Assembly: GCA_949752735.1 (NCBI GenBank)
Contig: OX457043.1
Location: 37,632,605 to 37,696,604, forward strand
Direction of reading: 5' to 3'
Length of the DNA stretch: 64,000 bases
Source of the DNA: Lumbricus terrestris
Taxonomy: Eukaryota; Annelida; Clitellata; Crassiclitellata; Lumbricidae
The notes under the pieces were generated by a model. It saw only the letters and a program-made list of their open reading frames with translations, was not told the DNA's origin and did not search any database. This document shows positions 1 to 10,194 of this stretch, piece after piece. Positions within the stretch are counted from its first letter, which is position 1; each line of letters opens with the position of its first letter. Position numbers and translations under genes: made by a program.

Positions 1-1414
1 GCACTTTCCTCATAGTTTTGTCAATCAGAATGCACAATTCATGCTTCTCCGTCATCTGATTCTTTTTGTCATCTGATTCTTTTTCACCAGCGTCCTAGCC
101 ACAACAACTGACGAACATCCGGTGTTTCGAAGGACTTCGACCTGCTGATTTCCTACATAACCAATCGTCGTTTTCATATCAGTTCCGTATTTTCCCGGTC
201 TATAGGCTTCACCTATGACGTGCGCTTTGCAACCACATCTTAGTTCAACATCTTCACCATCGGACAGATTTTTCAACGCCTTACCAGCATTTTCGTCACA
301 TCCTTCCTTGACCGGCGTTATTTCTGTATCGGTAGAAGTTGCGGTCGTTTTATGCGTTTTCTCATCCACTCCAGAAGATGTTGATTTATCTTCCCTGTTT
401 TTAGCTCCTTGTTTCTGATTCTGCCGTGCATTTCTAGGCTTCCATGAAGTTTGCATTCCTGCTGCTTTTTGTGATTCATTCTAAATCGACAGGAGCTATA
501 TGAATGTCCGGGCCGATTGCAGAAAAAACAAAGCCTATCATTAGCCCCATTGCGACTTTGGTCTTTTCCTCCAGTCCTCTCATTTTCCTTAGTGAAGTCT
601 GGCTTGAGAAATGTTCTCTCTGTTCTTACTTCTTTTTCTGCGAAGTTCGACTGGTATGGCTGCTTTAACCTTCCGTCGTGTGCCCCTATGTAGGTCTCCG
701 CTAATTTAGCGAGTTCCTGAAGATCTTTTGGCGCCCTTTCTCTCAAGAAAAGCGACAATTCTTTGCTCACAACAGAAAGATACTGCTCCTTTATCAGCAA
801 ACTCTTCAGTTATTCAAAGTCTTGAGTGACTTTGGCGAGCTCAATCCATCTCATCAAGTAGCTTTCTAATCTGGTGATGAATTGTTGAGGCGATTCACCC
901 GTTTCCGGTGTACAAGAGTATTAAAACCGTTTGTGAAAACCTTCCTCCGTCATTTGATATCTTTTCAGAAGAGCATCTTTCAATGCGTCATAAACGTCGT
1001 ATTATCAGATGGTTTAAGTATCCTTCCGATACTTAGGGCCAGAGATCCATTTATTAGGGGAGGTACGGGGAAGACTTACTTACTCACTTTCTGATTTATA
1101 AATAACAACGAGAGATTAGATTTTGTACAAAAGTATTATTATGATATCGACGTCAGATCTGTTTAGTCTGGCGAGAATATCAAATGCCACTCGCTAGGCT
1201 AGTTCCCAATGTTATTATTAAATATTAATAACTATCCTATTTGACTACTCCACACCGTTCTTTTTCCTAAGACCCAAACCAGACTTCCTAACTTATGCTG
1301 TTAATAACTAACTACTCAGAGTGACGACGAAGCTGTAACTCGTGATGGACTCTCAACTCCGTCTACTTCAGTTGGCTTGTCTACCACTAGCTGCCAAATC
1401 TTATCCCTCCTCTA
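1..1414. repeat. Left copy of a 1414-bp direct repeat
   Basis: Bases 1-1414 match 10195-11608 in the same orientation. I saw no difference on reading, and the translated gag fragments are identical. The match stops at the shared bases ctcctcta, after which the flanks diverge. The left copy probably continues beyond the window. Both copies carry the same break in gag (tcata at 988-992 and 11182-11186). They therefore come from duplication of an already broken element, or from an assembly duplication, and not from two independent insertions. Confidence 0.9.
52..992 (-). pseudogene. Gypsy gag C-terminus and protease start, left copy
   Basis: Minus-strand remnant of LTR-retrotransposon gag. The region near 800-992 reads as a capsid segment with one stop. 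Next comes a SCAN-like helical stretch (LSLFLRERAPKDLQELAKLA), then a zinc knuckle of the form C-x2-C-x4-H-x4-C (CFFCNRPGHSYSSC). After a frame change a retroviral-type protease begins near 160-110. Its active-site triad reads NTG where DTG is expected, so the catalytic Asp is replaced. Frames are broken by stops and shifts. It is identical to the remnant at 10246-11186. Structural and not functional today. Confidence 0.75.
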
Positions 1415-1816
1415 TGATTGTGTAATTGTGTATATGTATATGAATACGTAATAGGCTGTTTGCATCTTTCTAGATTTCTCTGTTTGCGAAGTTCCTCATC
1501 GTTGTTATGTTGCAGAATTTCATTGTTCGCCGTGCCATCTATCCAGATTTTGAGTAAAATCATACGCATCCTCATATAAATTAAATATATATATATCATT
1601 GAGTTCCTCGACCGTGTGTTCCAACAACTCGACTGTATCATTATTCTGAATTTCTTCTTCGATCACGAGTTGATTTTTGGTCTTCGTTCGTGGTTTGGAT
1701 TACTTCTGTGCTTGGTATTCCTTGAGCGTATGCCTGTTGTTCTATAAACGAGCGAATTATTATGTATTGTAATTTGTGTGTAGTACATTGTGGATATTAA
1801 ATATGAGGTATGCACC
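1415..1816. other. Unassigned spacer
   Basis: AT-rich sequence between the end of the direct repeat and the hAT-like element. It has no convincing reading frame, no homology I recognise, and only a short TATA-rich run near 1586-1600. Confidence 0.4.
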
Positions 1817-2545
1817 CAGACCCGCCGACCGAAATTCCGGGCCCCTGGGTTGAGCAGTCACGGGCCCCAAACTATATTTAGGCTTTTTGAGCAAATTTGC
1901 ACAAAAACAAATAAAAATAACAATAGTGTGGGTATACGAATGTGCTCTAATGCTTGCATTTATGATTTTAAATCAGTTCTTAATGTTAAGAATTTAATTG
2001 TCAAATAATATGAAAATCAACAACTTTATCGCCTGGAAAATTGTTCGAATGTCTTGGAGGACCGTTTCTTATAAGCTTTACGGCAGCCATATATAAGAGT
2101 TATGCCCTTATGTGCATACGGGCCCTGGGCAGCAGGCAAGCCTGGGAGGCCACGGTGGTGCACGCCTGCGCGTCTATCGTCTCAATCGTTTGTGCAGCCT
2201 ATAGGCCTAAACGCGGGCCTGCCATGGCGGCAGAGTGCCAACATCAGACAAAGCCTTTTGCAGTTTCTATAATTTCACTGTATTTCAGCATTTTCATAAT
2301 TCTTATTTATAATGTATGCTTTTAGAATTAAAATACTAACACCAGAAACTTCATTTTAATCCATTCAGTTATGTACGATCATGCAGGCGCGTTTAATTTA
2401 CTAGAATCAACCGATGTGGGAGTAGACCTATAGAATTACCTAATTACGGGTTCTGACTGCCTTCTTTTGAGATTCTGCATTGAGATAGTGTGCGACTGTA
2501 TACAGTGTACGAATAAGCTTAGCGCCTACCAACTTTTGCCTTTAT
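1817..2545 (-). mobile_element. hAT-like element, truncated copy
   Basis: This is an inverted, diverged copy of the better-preserved element at 58378-59635. It starts with the terminal sequence cagacccgccga, one mismatch from the 12-bp terminal inverted repeat of that copy. It then follows it through the segment that includes caatagtgtgggtat and the segment around gtctatcgtctcaatcg. It ends about 2545 where a LINE 3' end begins, so the opposite terminus is missing. An 80-bp foreign segment interrupts it at 2086-2166. Confidence 0.65.
2086..2166 (+). repeat. Inverted fragment of the neighbouring LINE
   Basis: About 80 bp that is the reverse complement of 2934-3013, with few differences. It is absent from the related hAT copy at 58.4-59.6 kb, where the flanking sequence is continuous. 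It includes the junction sequence ataagagttat found at the edge of the LINE interruption at 3014, so it was copied after that interruption arose. Confidence 0.7.
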
Positions 2546-2631
2546 TTTTTATATTTTTTTACCAGAGGTATCTAGGATCTTTCGGGATTTCAAAAAATAA
2601 TGCTTGGAGCTGTTGGTGAGTGTTCAGAAAA

Positions 2632-2991
2632 TCAGGCCTCGTCCTCCGCAACAGTAGTGAAAGTGCCACGAAATGCAATGGCGTTGTAGCGCTGGATAAA
2701 GATAGAAAGGCGCTGAAATAGAAAGGTCACCTCCCGTGGCTCTCCAGAAACAACCGAGAGACGTTGGCTAACCTCACGGATGAAACTGAGACCGGCAGAG
2801 TTGATGGGGCCCAGTGTTTCCAGGGCAATGGGAACAACGAGGTGTGAAGATGGCAGCCCCACGCACTTCTCGATTTTTCGTGCGGCGGCTTGTTCCGCAG
2901 CGGATCCGGCCACATTTGCTGTGTGAGAGCCGCGCAGGTGTGCACCACCGTGGCATCCCAGGCTTGCCTGCTGCCCAGGGCCCGTATGCAC
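2632..2991 (-). pseudogene. LINE endonuclease C-terminus
   Basis: A 119-codon open stretch carrying the conserved end of the LINE protein: a lysine-containing block (AAARKIEK), VPIALETLGPIN, and the closing FQRLS...YNAIAFRGTF motif shared by nearly all LINE copies in this window. The WDATVV block just upstream is in another frame, so a frameshift separates them. Remnant only. Confidence 0.7.
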
Positions 2992-3013
2992 ATAAGGGCA
3001 TAACTCTTATATA

Positions 3014-3506
3014 TGGCTTAAATCTGGCCTAATCGGGAATACTGGGTTATTTCCGTGTGCACGGCTTGAGATTAGCGAACTAAACTAGGTATAACGTTAT
3101 TCCAATTCCGAGGAAGGAGTAAACCGGCTATTCCCATTGTGAACAATAGACGACCGACGTTAGCTGGACAGCGTGAACAATAGGCAGCCGTCGATATTTC
3201 CCTGGGGCCCGTCTTTAGGTCTGAAACTGTTTACCCCACGCTGGCAACGATCGCATATAAATATCTTTCACGCATGCGCGCTCAGCTATAACCTATTGAA
3301 TTGGGGGAAGAGCAAGCGTCATGCATCGTCGAGTGCAAGGAATGTGTAGATTAGTTATGCTCTGTGCTATTTTATCTCGTGCATACGGATAAATTCCAAT
3401 GGCTAAATCGGGAATTGCTAAGTCGCGTTTAGGCGCTATACATTGATTACCTTATGCCTTGTCCTGTGCATACCAGCCCAGGCGATCAGTGTGGCCTATA
3501 AGGTCA
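3014..3506. other. About 490-bp insertion of unknown type
   Basis: Sequence separating the two halves of LINE copy 0, since endonuclease homology stops at both edges. I see no reading frame, terminal repeats or clear target duplication. It may be a non-autonomous element. Confidence 0.4.
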
Positions 3507-3782
3507 CTTGCCGTCTATACGAGTTAGACCAGAAGGCTCTTTAGAACTCGGGACACCAGCTCTCTGCAACGCCCGCCAGACTATATCATTGATGGCGTGA
3601 TGACGAAGCGCCTATCGTCCAATCCGACAATTTACATGCGAGGCCGGTTGGCCATCAGAGCTCACCAGAGCAGCGCAGCCACATTTATGTGGGCTGAAGA
3701 GACTGGCGGAGAAGTTTCCGCTCTCGGACACCGTCCACGTCTGGAGTAGACGTGGCGGAGAAAATGACTTCGTCCTCGTCTG

Positions 3783-3936
3783 ATAGCACCGTAGCACCGT
3801 TGTGCTCCGTATTCGCCTGGTAGCACGGTTGTGCTCCGTATACCCGTCTGGTAGCACCGTTGTTCTCCGTATTCGTATGGTAGCACGGCTGTGCTCAGTA
3901 TGCCCGTCTGGTAGCACCGTAGCACCGTTGTGCGTT
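3783..3936. repeat. Minisatellite, about 29-31 bp unit
   Basis: About five tandem units of the type gtagcaccgttgtgctccgt followed by a variable attcgcctg or atacccgtctg. A shorter array of the same unit is at 14963-15045. Both arrays are preceded by the same 100-bp stretch containing gagaagtttccgctctcgg, so array plus flank form one dispersed repeat. Confidence 0.85.
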
Positions 3937-5423
3937 GCCTTACGCTCGAATTGTCGTCAGAAAAGTTCAGCGTGCATGCCCTCGTCAGCTTTGCATCTCA
4001 GACCGACGACTGACGACTCCGACGACTGACGATTGACCCCTCATATACGCCTGTCCGTCTCGCAGACAGATGACCTTTACCCCCGGCACACCTTTGGGAC
4101 CCAACGACCATCGAGGACCATCGATACATTAAAAGAGCTGGATTGCTATGAGGCACTTAAGTATAGGCTATGCCTATATTATGCTATTGTCACAATATCC
4201 ATTTAAGTACACAATAATTAAATAGACCCACGATATGGCACAACATAGATACAAAAAATAAACCTACAATAATGGGCCTAATGGTATTTACAAGGGCAAC
4301 TCGTGACAATGGCCCCACACTTAAGAGAAAACTTACTTAGTGTAGCGAATTATATACGCTATTATCTATTGAACTAATTTATTACAATATTAAGCCTTAA
4401 TTATAAGTAAGAGTTAAGCTAGTCAATTTAGTACTGGCGTTGATTTAATTTGATATGTAATAATTTGGCGAAACAAATAATAATACGTAGCTTAGGGGCA
4501 GTTACCAAGGAACTAGCGTGTCAACAGCGCGCAAAGTTACGCAACGAAAAGGTTGTCATGGGATATTAAATCAACAAACCAATGGGAACGCTCAGAAGCG
4601 AATTTAACGATTTTAATGCAACGTCACGAACGGTTGAAGTTAACTGTTTGATTCCGTTGCTGAACGCTAAAAGAAGAAGGACGTTTCGCTGCGGTGAACG
4701 TTTCTTAAGTCAAATTTAGCGGCAAGGATGATCGGTAGTTGAATGCGCTTTCGTTGCAAAGAAGGCATTACAACTAGGACGTTAAATAACGGAGTTGAGT
4801 TTGTTTGAAGAAACTCAGAACTCTCGTGTAGTATTTTTCGTCGGACGTGTGGTAAACATTTGACGGTTGTTGGAGAAGCTGATATTCGTTTGGACGATAT
4901 TGCGTTGGTGGATTTTGGTTGTGAACGAGTGCGTTCGTCTATTAAGCGACGTATCTCCCTTCATCGAGTAAGAAGATTGGTGGTGGCGATATTCATAATC
5001 AACGACGTTGTCTTTCTTCATCCTGGAGCAAGGTCTTCGTGGTTGCATTATTATCCACACTATATTCAAGAGCACTTGGTTGCATACTTCAAACAGTCTA
5101 CGAATTGCTAAGAAGAAAATCATCTGTCGAGGAAAGATAAGCGATCAATAATAAAATAAATAATCAACGCCAAATTAAGTAGATAGGATATTTGATTAAC
5201 AAGCACAATAGTGTATAACAATATTTTGATTGAATACACTTTTCATAGAAGTTATTGGTGTCTTTTTAGCCAGGATAGTAAAGGTTTAGTAATTTACTCA
5301 ATACCCGTTAAACACGGCAAACAGCTTTTAAATGGGAGGCTACACTTAGCTTTTATTTTCAGCTAAATTAAAACGATTGCTCTGTCAATATCTAGGTTTA
5401 CTTATCCTAGTTCCTATTAAGGC
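3937..5423. other. Unassigned region
   Basis: About 1.5 kb of AT-rich sequence. A 102-codon minus-strand frame at 4815-5123 has no motif I recognise and is likely chance. The right part may hold the 3' untranslated region or LTR of the Gypsy element whose RNase H ends at 5424, but I could not find a matching LTR upstream of its gag. Confidence 0.35.
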
Positions 5424-5834
5424 TTACAGATGGCGGCTTAGAAAATCGGCTCCCACATTTTCAGACCCTTTTATGGAGCGTATGGTGAAACAATACAGCT
5501 GCAAAATTAAAGCCCAGCGCATTAGTCTCCCATTTACTGGATTGACCCTTTGAATATGGACCAGAGGCTCATGATCCGTCTCTAACCAGAAGTGTTTTCC
5601 AAATAAGTACACCTGAAACTTCTTTAGCGCCCATACTATTGCTAGTTCTTCTCTCTCAATCGTCGAGTATCGGGTCTCTCTTGGTAGAAACTCTCTACTA
5701 GCGTATGCAATAGGATGCTTAACGCCATCTACTTCCTGTAGTAGAACAGCGCCTGCACCATAATTCGAAGCGTCGGTCTGCAAAATGAACTCTGCGCTCC
5801 AGTCCGGCAATTTCAGGATTGGATAATTCATCAA
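5424..5834 (-). pseudogene. Gypsy RNase H domain
   Basis: 136-codon open frame with the typical Gypsy RNase H sequence. It has the FILQTDASNYGAGAVLLQE start with its catalytic Asp, YSTIEREELAIVWALKKF with the catalytic Glu, and LETDHEPL with the third acid, and ends in GADFLSRHL. It follows the RT remnant by a short gap containing a stop. Part of Gypsy element 1. Confidence 0.85.
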
Positions 5835-5876
5835 ATGCTGCTTTAGCTCCTGGAAAGCTAATTCTTGTGTGTCACC

Positions 5877-6620
5877 TCAACTGACTTTGTTCGGTTGATT
5901 CTTCCTCGTCAGATCAGTTAGCGGAGCGGCGATGCTGGCAAAGTTCGGAATGAACTTTTGATAATAGCCATTTAGTCCCAAGTACGAGCGAATCTGTTTC
6001 TTTGTTTCTGGTCGTGAAGCTTCTGCGATTTTCTCTATTTTCTCTGCTTTTGGCTGAATCATTCCATCACTTATCTTATGTCCTAAGAAGTCAATGCCCT
6101 GTTCTCCAATTTGACATTTGGTTGGTCTAAGTGTTAGACCGGCCATTCGTACTATTGTGCTGAAGTCCTTCAGAGAACTCAGAAGATCTGGCCATCCAAC
6201 TGTGTGACATAGGACATCATCGAGAGAGTTGTCCAGATTTTTACTTTGATCCAAGAGCTTTCGCATAGCTCTAGAACACGTTGAAGGCGCCGTGACAAAT
6301 CCGAATGGCATAGTGACAAATCGATAGAGTCCACGGTGCGTTATAAACAATGTGCAGTCCCTGGATTCTGGTTCGAATTCGATTCCCCAGTAACCCTTTG
6401 AAAGATCGAACTTTGAGAAGATATTGTTGCGTGCTAACTTGGCAAAAATCTCATCGGCCTGTAGATCGGTTCAGCATCGATTAAAGTCCCTGAAGTCCAC
6501 ACAAAGACGATTCGATAAGTCTGACTTTCTTACTAGCAACATATGAGAGGCGTATGCTGCTGTGGAAGGTTCAATCACTCCTAAGCTCTGTTGTCGATTT
6601 CTTTGTCCAATAGCATAATT
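5877..6620 (-). pseudogene. Gypsy reverse transcriptase fragment
   Basis: The RT domain begins near 6620, with LCVDFRDFNR and the SKFDLSKGYW block in an upstream stretch with one stop. It continues in the 157-codon frame at 5877-6350. The catalytic site reads SLDD where Y-x-DD is usual, so the aromatic residue is lost. LGLNGYYQKFIPNFA marks the thumb. The 5' side is cut by the LINE tail near 6625. Confidence 0.8.
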
Positions 6621-6795
6621 GCCTCATAGCATAAGACACAGGATTATTATTGATATTATTACATAAATTTATAACGCGCGCAAGGTCACACCAAAGTGTG
6701 AATCTGAGGCGCGGATAGTTATCCGCCAGATGAAGATTCAGTTAAAGGTCCATGTGCTTGAAAGCTAAAGAGAAATAGTGAGTTTTGAGACTTTT

Positions 6796-7233
6796 TTAAA
6801 GGTAGGGAGTGAATTTGAGCAACGAAGAGAGAGTGGAAGTAGATTCCATTCTTTGGGAGCAGAGGCATGGAATGCACGCCATAACAATTCTCCATCGAGG
6901 CTCAGCTAAAAGACCCATGCTTGATGATCGCACGCAACGAGGAGGAATGTAAGGAGTAAGCAGTGACTGAAGGTAGGGAGGTGTTCCGGTAGAGAGGGAT
7001 TTGTAGGTTAAACAGGCCAATTTGAATTTAATCCTGAACTCGACAGGAAGCCAATGCAGCTGATGAAGCAAAACTGAAGAACTTGATCGTAGTGGGACGC
7101 GCAGTACAACCCGAGCTAAGGAGTTTTGGATGCGTTGCAGCCTATGTAACTCATAGATTGAATTGCCAACAAAAATCGCGTTAGCATAATCAAGGCGAGA
7201 GGAGACAAGGAAGCAAGCTAAAGTCTTCGACAT
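6796..7233 (-). pseudogene. LINE RT C-terminal region
   Basis: 145 codons of the conserved post-RT region of CR1/L2/Rex-type LINEs: LVSSRLDYANAIF, LQRIQNSLARVV, HQLHWLPVEFRIKFKLACLTYK and the RCVRSSS block. It ends naturally at a stop before the 3' untranslated region. The upstream RT is in other frames. Confidence 0.8.
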
Positions 7234-7340
7234 ATCCTTAGTCAGAGCCGACGTAATGTGGCGACCTGATGTGATAAAAGCAATATCTACAAAGGTTAGT
7301 TACATGCATAAGCATGTAGCTAACCTTACTAACCATGTAA

Positions 7341-7760
7341 CTAAAAGGTAAGCATACTGTCCAGGGTAACCACAAGAGTTTTAACAGAATCTGATAATGT
7401 TACTGCGGAGCCTGCGAGGTCGATGCTGGAAAGTGAAGGGAAAGAAAACAGGCGTTGTCGTGACCCGAACAAAATTGCTTCTGACTTGTTTGGGTTGATC
7501 GTCAAACCGTTAAAACAGAACCAGGCATATAAAGATGAAAGGCAATCCTCAAGTTTAAGTTTACCGGACTGATCAGTGTGTGACAGAGCAATATGGAGCT
7601 GAGTGTCGTCCGCGTACTGTTGTAATTGGTCACCAAAATGTTTAGCTATGCGATTAATTGGGGAGGTAAAGACTGTGAATAGTAAAGGACCAAGGACAGA
7701 TCCCTGTGGAGCACCAGCAGTGCAAAAAGTGGGTTCAGACCGAGCGGTACCGATGCCCAC
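7341..7760 (-). pseudogene. LINE RT palm domain
   Basis: 139 codons with the RT motif PQGSVLGPLLFTVF, the intact catalytic YADD, and the GLTINPNKSEAILFG block. Frameshifts on both sides separate it from the finger (7853-8287) and thumb regions. Same LINE as the fragment at 6796. Confidence 0.8.
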
Positions 7761-7852
7761 CTGCTGATTCCTGTCACCCAGATAAGACCAGTTTAAAGCA
7801 GTACCAGAGACACCGAAGTTTTTCGTGGGTCTAGAAAGAAGTAATTGATGGT

Positions 7853-8540
7853 CTACGGTATCGAAAGCTGCACTGAGGTCAAGACATACAGAAAGGCAGG
7901 CTTTACCATTGTCAATAGACGAAAAGATGTTGTCCAGAGTGGATGTAAGGGAAGTCTCAGTGGAATAGCCTTCACGATAAGCTGACTGAAAAGGACTGAA
8001 GTTGAAAGAGGAAGAGATGTGCTTCTTGATGAGAGTAAGAAAGAGACGTTTGAGATAGATCTAAAGTTAGACAGATTATTGAAATCTAGGTCAGGTTTTG
8101 TAAGCAAAGGTATAACTAAAGCAGACTTAAAGCATGACGGAAAACATCCTTCAGCAAAAGACAAGTTGGCCAGATGTGCAATAAGGTGGGAGAAAACATC
8201 AGAGCAAGAAACAATAAGAGGTGTAGGTATAAAGTCCATAGGTGATGATTTAGGTACCAAGCTTCTGAGAAGATTATATATTTCCAAGTAGGTAGCAGGA
8301 GGAAGGTCATTAAAGGTAGATTCAGAAAAGTCAGAATCAAGTAGTAGATCATTCTATGCTAAATTGGCAGCGCATCTAGTAATTTTACATTTAAGGTCAT
8401 CAATCTTGTTAACAAAATATGTAGCAAAGCTAGAGCATAAAGACTGATTCTCAGAGTCTGAGCGTTGGCAGCTCGAAGTCTCCTTTTAGTGTAGTAGTCG
8501 TTGGGAGATGCGCCAACGGTCCATTTGATTTTCAGCATTT
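7853..8540 (-). pseudogene. LINE RT fingers and linker
   Basis: Reads as the N-terminal RT region, with a segment around LLRSLVPKSSPMDFIPT, then LANLSFAEGCFPSCFKSALV and NLSNFRSISN in the 7853-8287 frame. The linker (PNDYYTKRRLRAANAQ) is in the frame ending at 8359. Several frameshifts. The reading ends abruptly at the 15-bp minisatellite. Confidence 0.65.
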
Positions 8541-8554
8541 TCGAGCCGGTGCTA

Positions 8555-8886
8555 GGACAAAATGTCCCCGGACAAAATGTCCCGGACAAAATGTCTCGGA
8601 CAAAATGTCCCTGGACAAAAAGTCCCCGGACAAAAAGTCCCCGGACAAAAAGTTCCCGGATAAAATGTCCCCGGACAAAAAGTTCCCGGACAAAAAGTCC
8701 CCGGACAAAAAGTCCCCGGATAAAATGTCCCCGGACAAAAAGTCCCCGGATAAAATGTCCCCGGACAAAAAGTCCCCGGACAAAAAGTCCCCGGACAAAA
8801 AGTCCCCGGATAAAATGTCCTTGGACAAAAAGTCCCCGGATAAAAAGTCCCCGGACAAAATGTCCCCAGACAAAATGTCCCTGACA
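8555..8886. repeat. 15-bp minisatellite, about 22 units
   Basis: Tandem units of ccccggacaaaaagt with variants (aaaatgt, gataaaatgt, a few ccttggac). Each unit holds the inverted pair ggac...gtcc around a 5-base A-rich loop, so every unit can fold back. The unit is a multiple of three, so all frames stay open and give Asp-Lys-Lys-Ser-Pro or Leu-Ser-Gly-Asp-Phe repeats. These are not genes. Divergence is highest at the edges. Confidence 0.95.
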
Positions 8887-8918
8887 GAAAGTCGCAGGGT
8901 AAAAGTGATGTCCCTAAA

Positions 8919-9490
8919 CCAAAGGTTCTCAACCTTTTCGTTCCGCGACACGCCTAAACTTGCGACTAAATTTAGCGACACATCATTCAATCGGCATAAT
9001 GTGAATGTCGTTCGAATTGAAAAGCGTTACAGTTAAACATGTTTATTTATATCAAATTTGATATGAAACTCATTTTTTAATTGAAAATACTAAATTGCAG
9101 ACATGTTTAATAAATAAAAGTAATTAGATTATATATTGAATTTCTATCAAATTTCTTAGTATGATTCAAAACTTCTAGATTATATCTTTGCCCAGAACTG
9201 AGTTCTTGAAAATTGCTTATACATGTCCTTCATTCTGTGATCACATTTCAGATCAAAGAGTTGTTTGCTGTTTATTGTCGTTTCAGTTTTTTCGCAGGTG
9301 CGATGGCAAACGTGTTTAAATAGGCCTATGTCATAATGTTATACGTTTAAAGGTAGGCGCAAACTTCATAGCTGCCCCATATCGCGGTAAAATGGAAAAT
9401 GTACCGGTGTCCTTGCTCTGAGCATGAAAGTGGCCCAATCAGGTATTGGGCTCACGCATTTCTTAATAAAGACCGTGTCGATTATCGGCA
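8919..9490. mobile_element. hAT-like terminus and short non-autonomous element
   Basis: The sequence caaaggttctcaacctttt followed by ccgcgacacgcctaa resembles the common hAT terminal consensus CAG-x-GGTTCTCAACC. A matching inverted end was not found before the Gypsy integrase resumes at about 9497, so the right boundary is only the point where other homology begins. There is no transposase. Confidence 0.4.
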
Positions 9491-9496
9491 TTTTAA

Positions 9497-10051
9497 TCAA
9501 CGGCACTTTCTGAACTCGCCGTTTCGGCAAGGTTCTTTGACAAATCTCGCAGGATCGACAACACCTTCGATATCACTGTAGCATCCTGGCCAAAAGAATT
9601 GCGATAAAATTCTCTCTTGAGTTTTGTGAATGCCCAAGTGTCCTCCAAGAATTGAGATATGGGCAATTTCCATTACTCTGGTTCTCAACTTGGATGGAAT
9701 TACCAGCTGCCTCACTTCATCGCCGAAGTTATGATGTGGTGATCGAAATTTGCGGTACAGCAATCCTCGTTCCACATAAAAGCGTACGACGCGATCGACA
9801 TCGTTCTTGACAGGTGTTTCTTTCTGTCTAGAATACTCCCAGCATTTCTTTAACGAACTGTCTTCAGCCTGCTCCTTCTTCAGCGTTTCCAACGTGACTT
9901 CATTCTGAAATTCTGGGACTCTTAACTGCTTTGGCAGTGCTTTCTCTTTCTCTTTCATATTTCGAGTCTGTACGGCTGACGTCACATTTAACTGCTCTTT
10001 GTAACTCACCTCAACTTTTCCCGAGTCAATTAACAGGTCTTGTTCATGCAC
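9497..10051 (-). pseudogene. Gypsy integrase zinc-binding N-terminus
   Basis: 184-codon frame. The N-terminal half is linker. The C-terminal part (9.55-9.75 kb) reads LVIPSKLRTRVMEIAH, then GHLGIHKTQERILSQFFWPG, the first half of the HHCC integrase zinc domain. The CxxC pair and the whole DDE core are missing, because the frame runs into unrelated sequence at about 9540. It sits upstream of the RT remnant, as in Gmr1-type elements. Confidence 0.75.
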
Positions 10052-10194
10052 TTCAGTGCTCTTGTCGAAGGATCTGGGCCGTAGTTCCGCTCCAGATATA
10101 TTTCCAATGACGAGTTCTTATAGCGTTTCCTTCATGCAGAGCGCTTTCACTTTCCCTGTGAAGTAGTCCGTTCTGACTTCAATGATAGCGGTTG

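Larger units (their letters stand above)
2546..3695 (-). mobile_element. Endonuclease LINE fragment (copy 0), interrupted
   Basis: The 3' end of a restriction-like-endonuclease LINE, minus strand. The oligo(T) start and the sequence ccagaggtatctaggatc match the 3' tail of LINE copy D (20842). The C-terminal endonuclease region is at 2632-3013. The upstream zinc motif and the RHHAIND block lie at 3507-3695. The two parts are separated by about 490 bp of unrelated sequence. Frameshifts are present throughout. Unlike the copies of the main cluster it is not bordered by (ATT)n. Confidence 0.7.
6625..8540 (-). mobile_element. CR1/L2-like LINE, 5' truncated, decayed
   Basis: Minus-strand non-LTR element with a short attattattgatatt tail at its 3' end near 6640, inserted in the Gypsy RT. 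It has the linker and early RT at 8116-8540, RT palm at 7341-7760 with PQGSVLGPLLF and the YADDTQL catalytic site, and the C-terminal SRLDYANAIF and HWLPVEFRI blocks at 6796-7233. Several frameshifts break it. The 5' end stops at the minisatellite at 8555. Confidence 0.8.

Noticed and set aside
4815..5123. 102-codon minus-strand frame as a host gene
   Set aside because: No domain, no splice or promoter evidence, overlapped by an equally long frame on the other strand.
8555..8886. CRISPR-like array
   Set aside because: Units are contiguous with no unique spacers, and the context is eukaryotic. It is a minisatellite.
8501..9036. Long Ser-Pro-Lys and Leu-Ser-Gly-Asp repeat proteins on both strands
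   Set aside because: Open only because the minisatellite unit is 15 bp. The same bases are open in several frames, and the flanks are transposon sequence.
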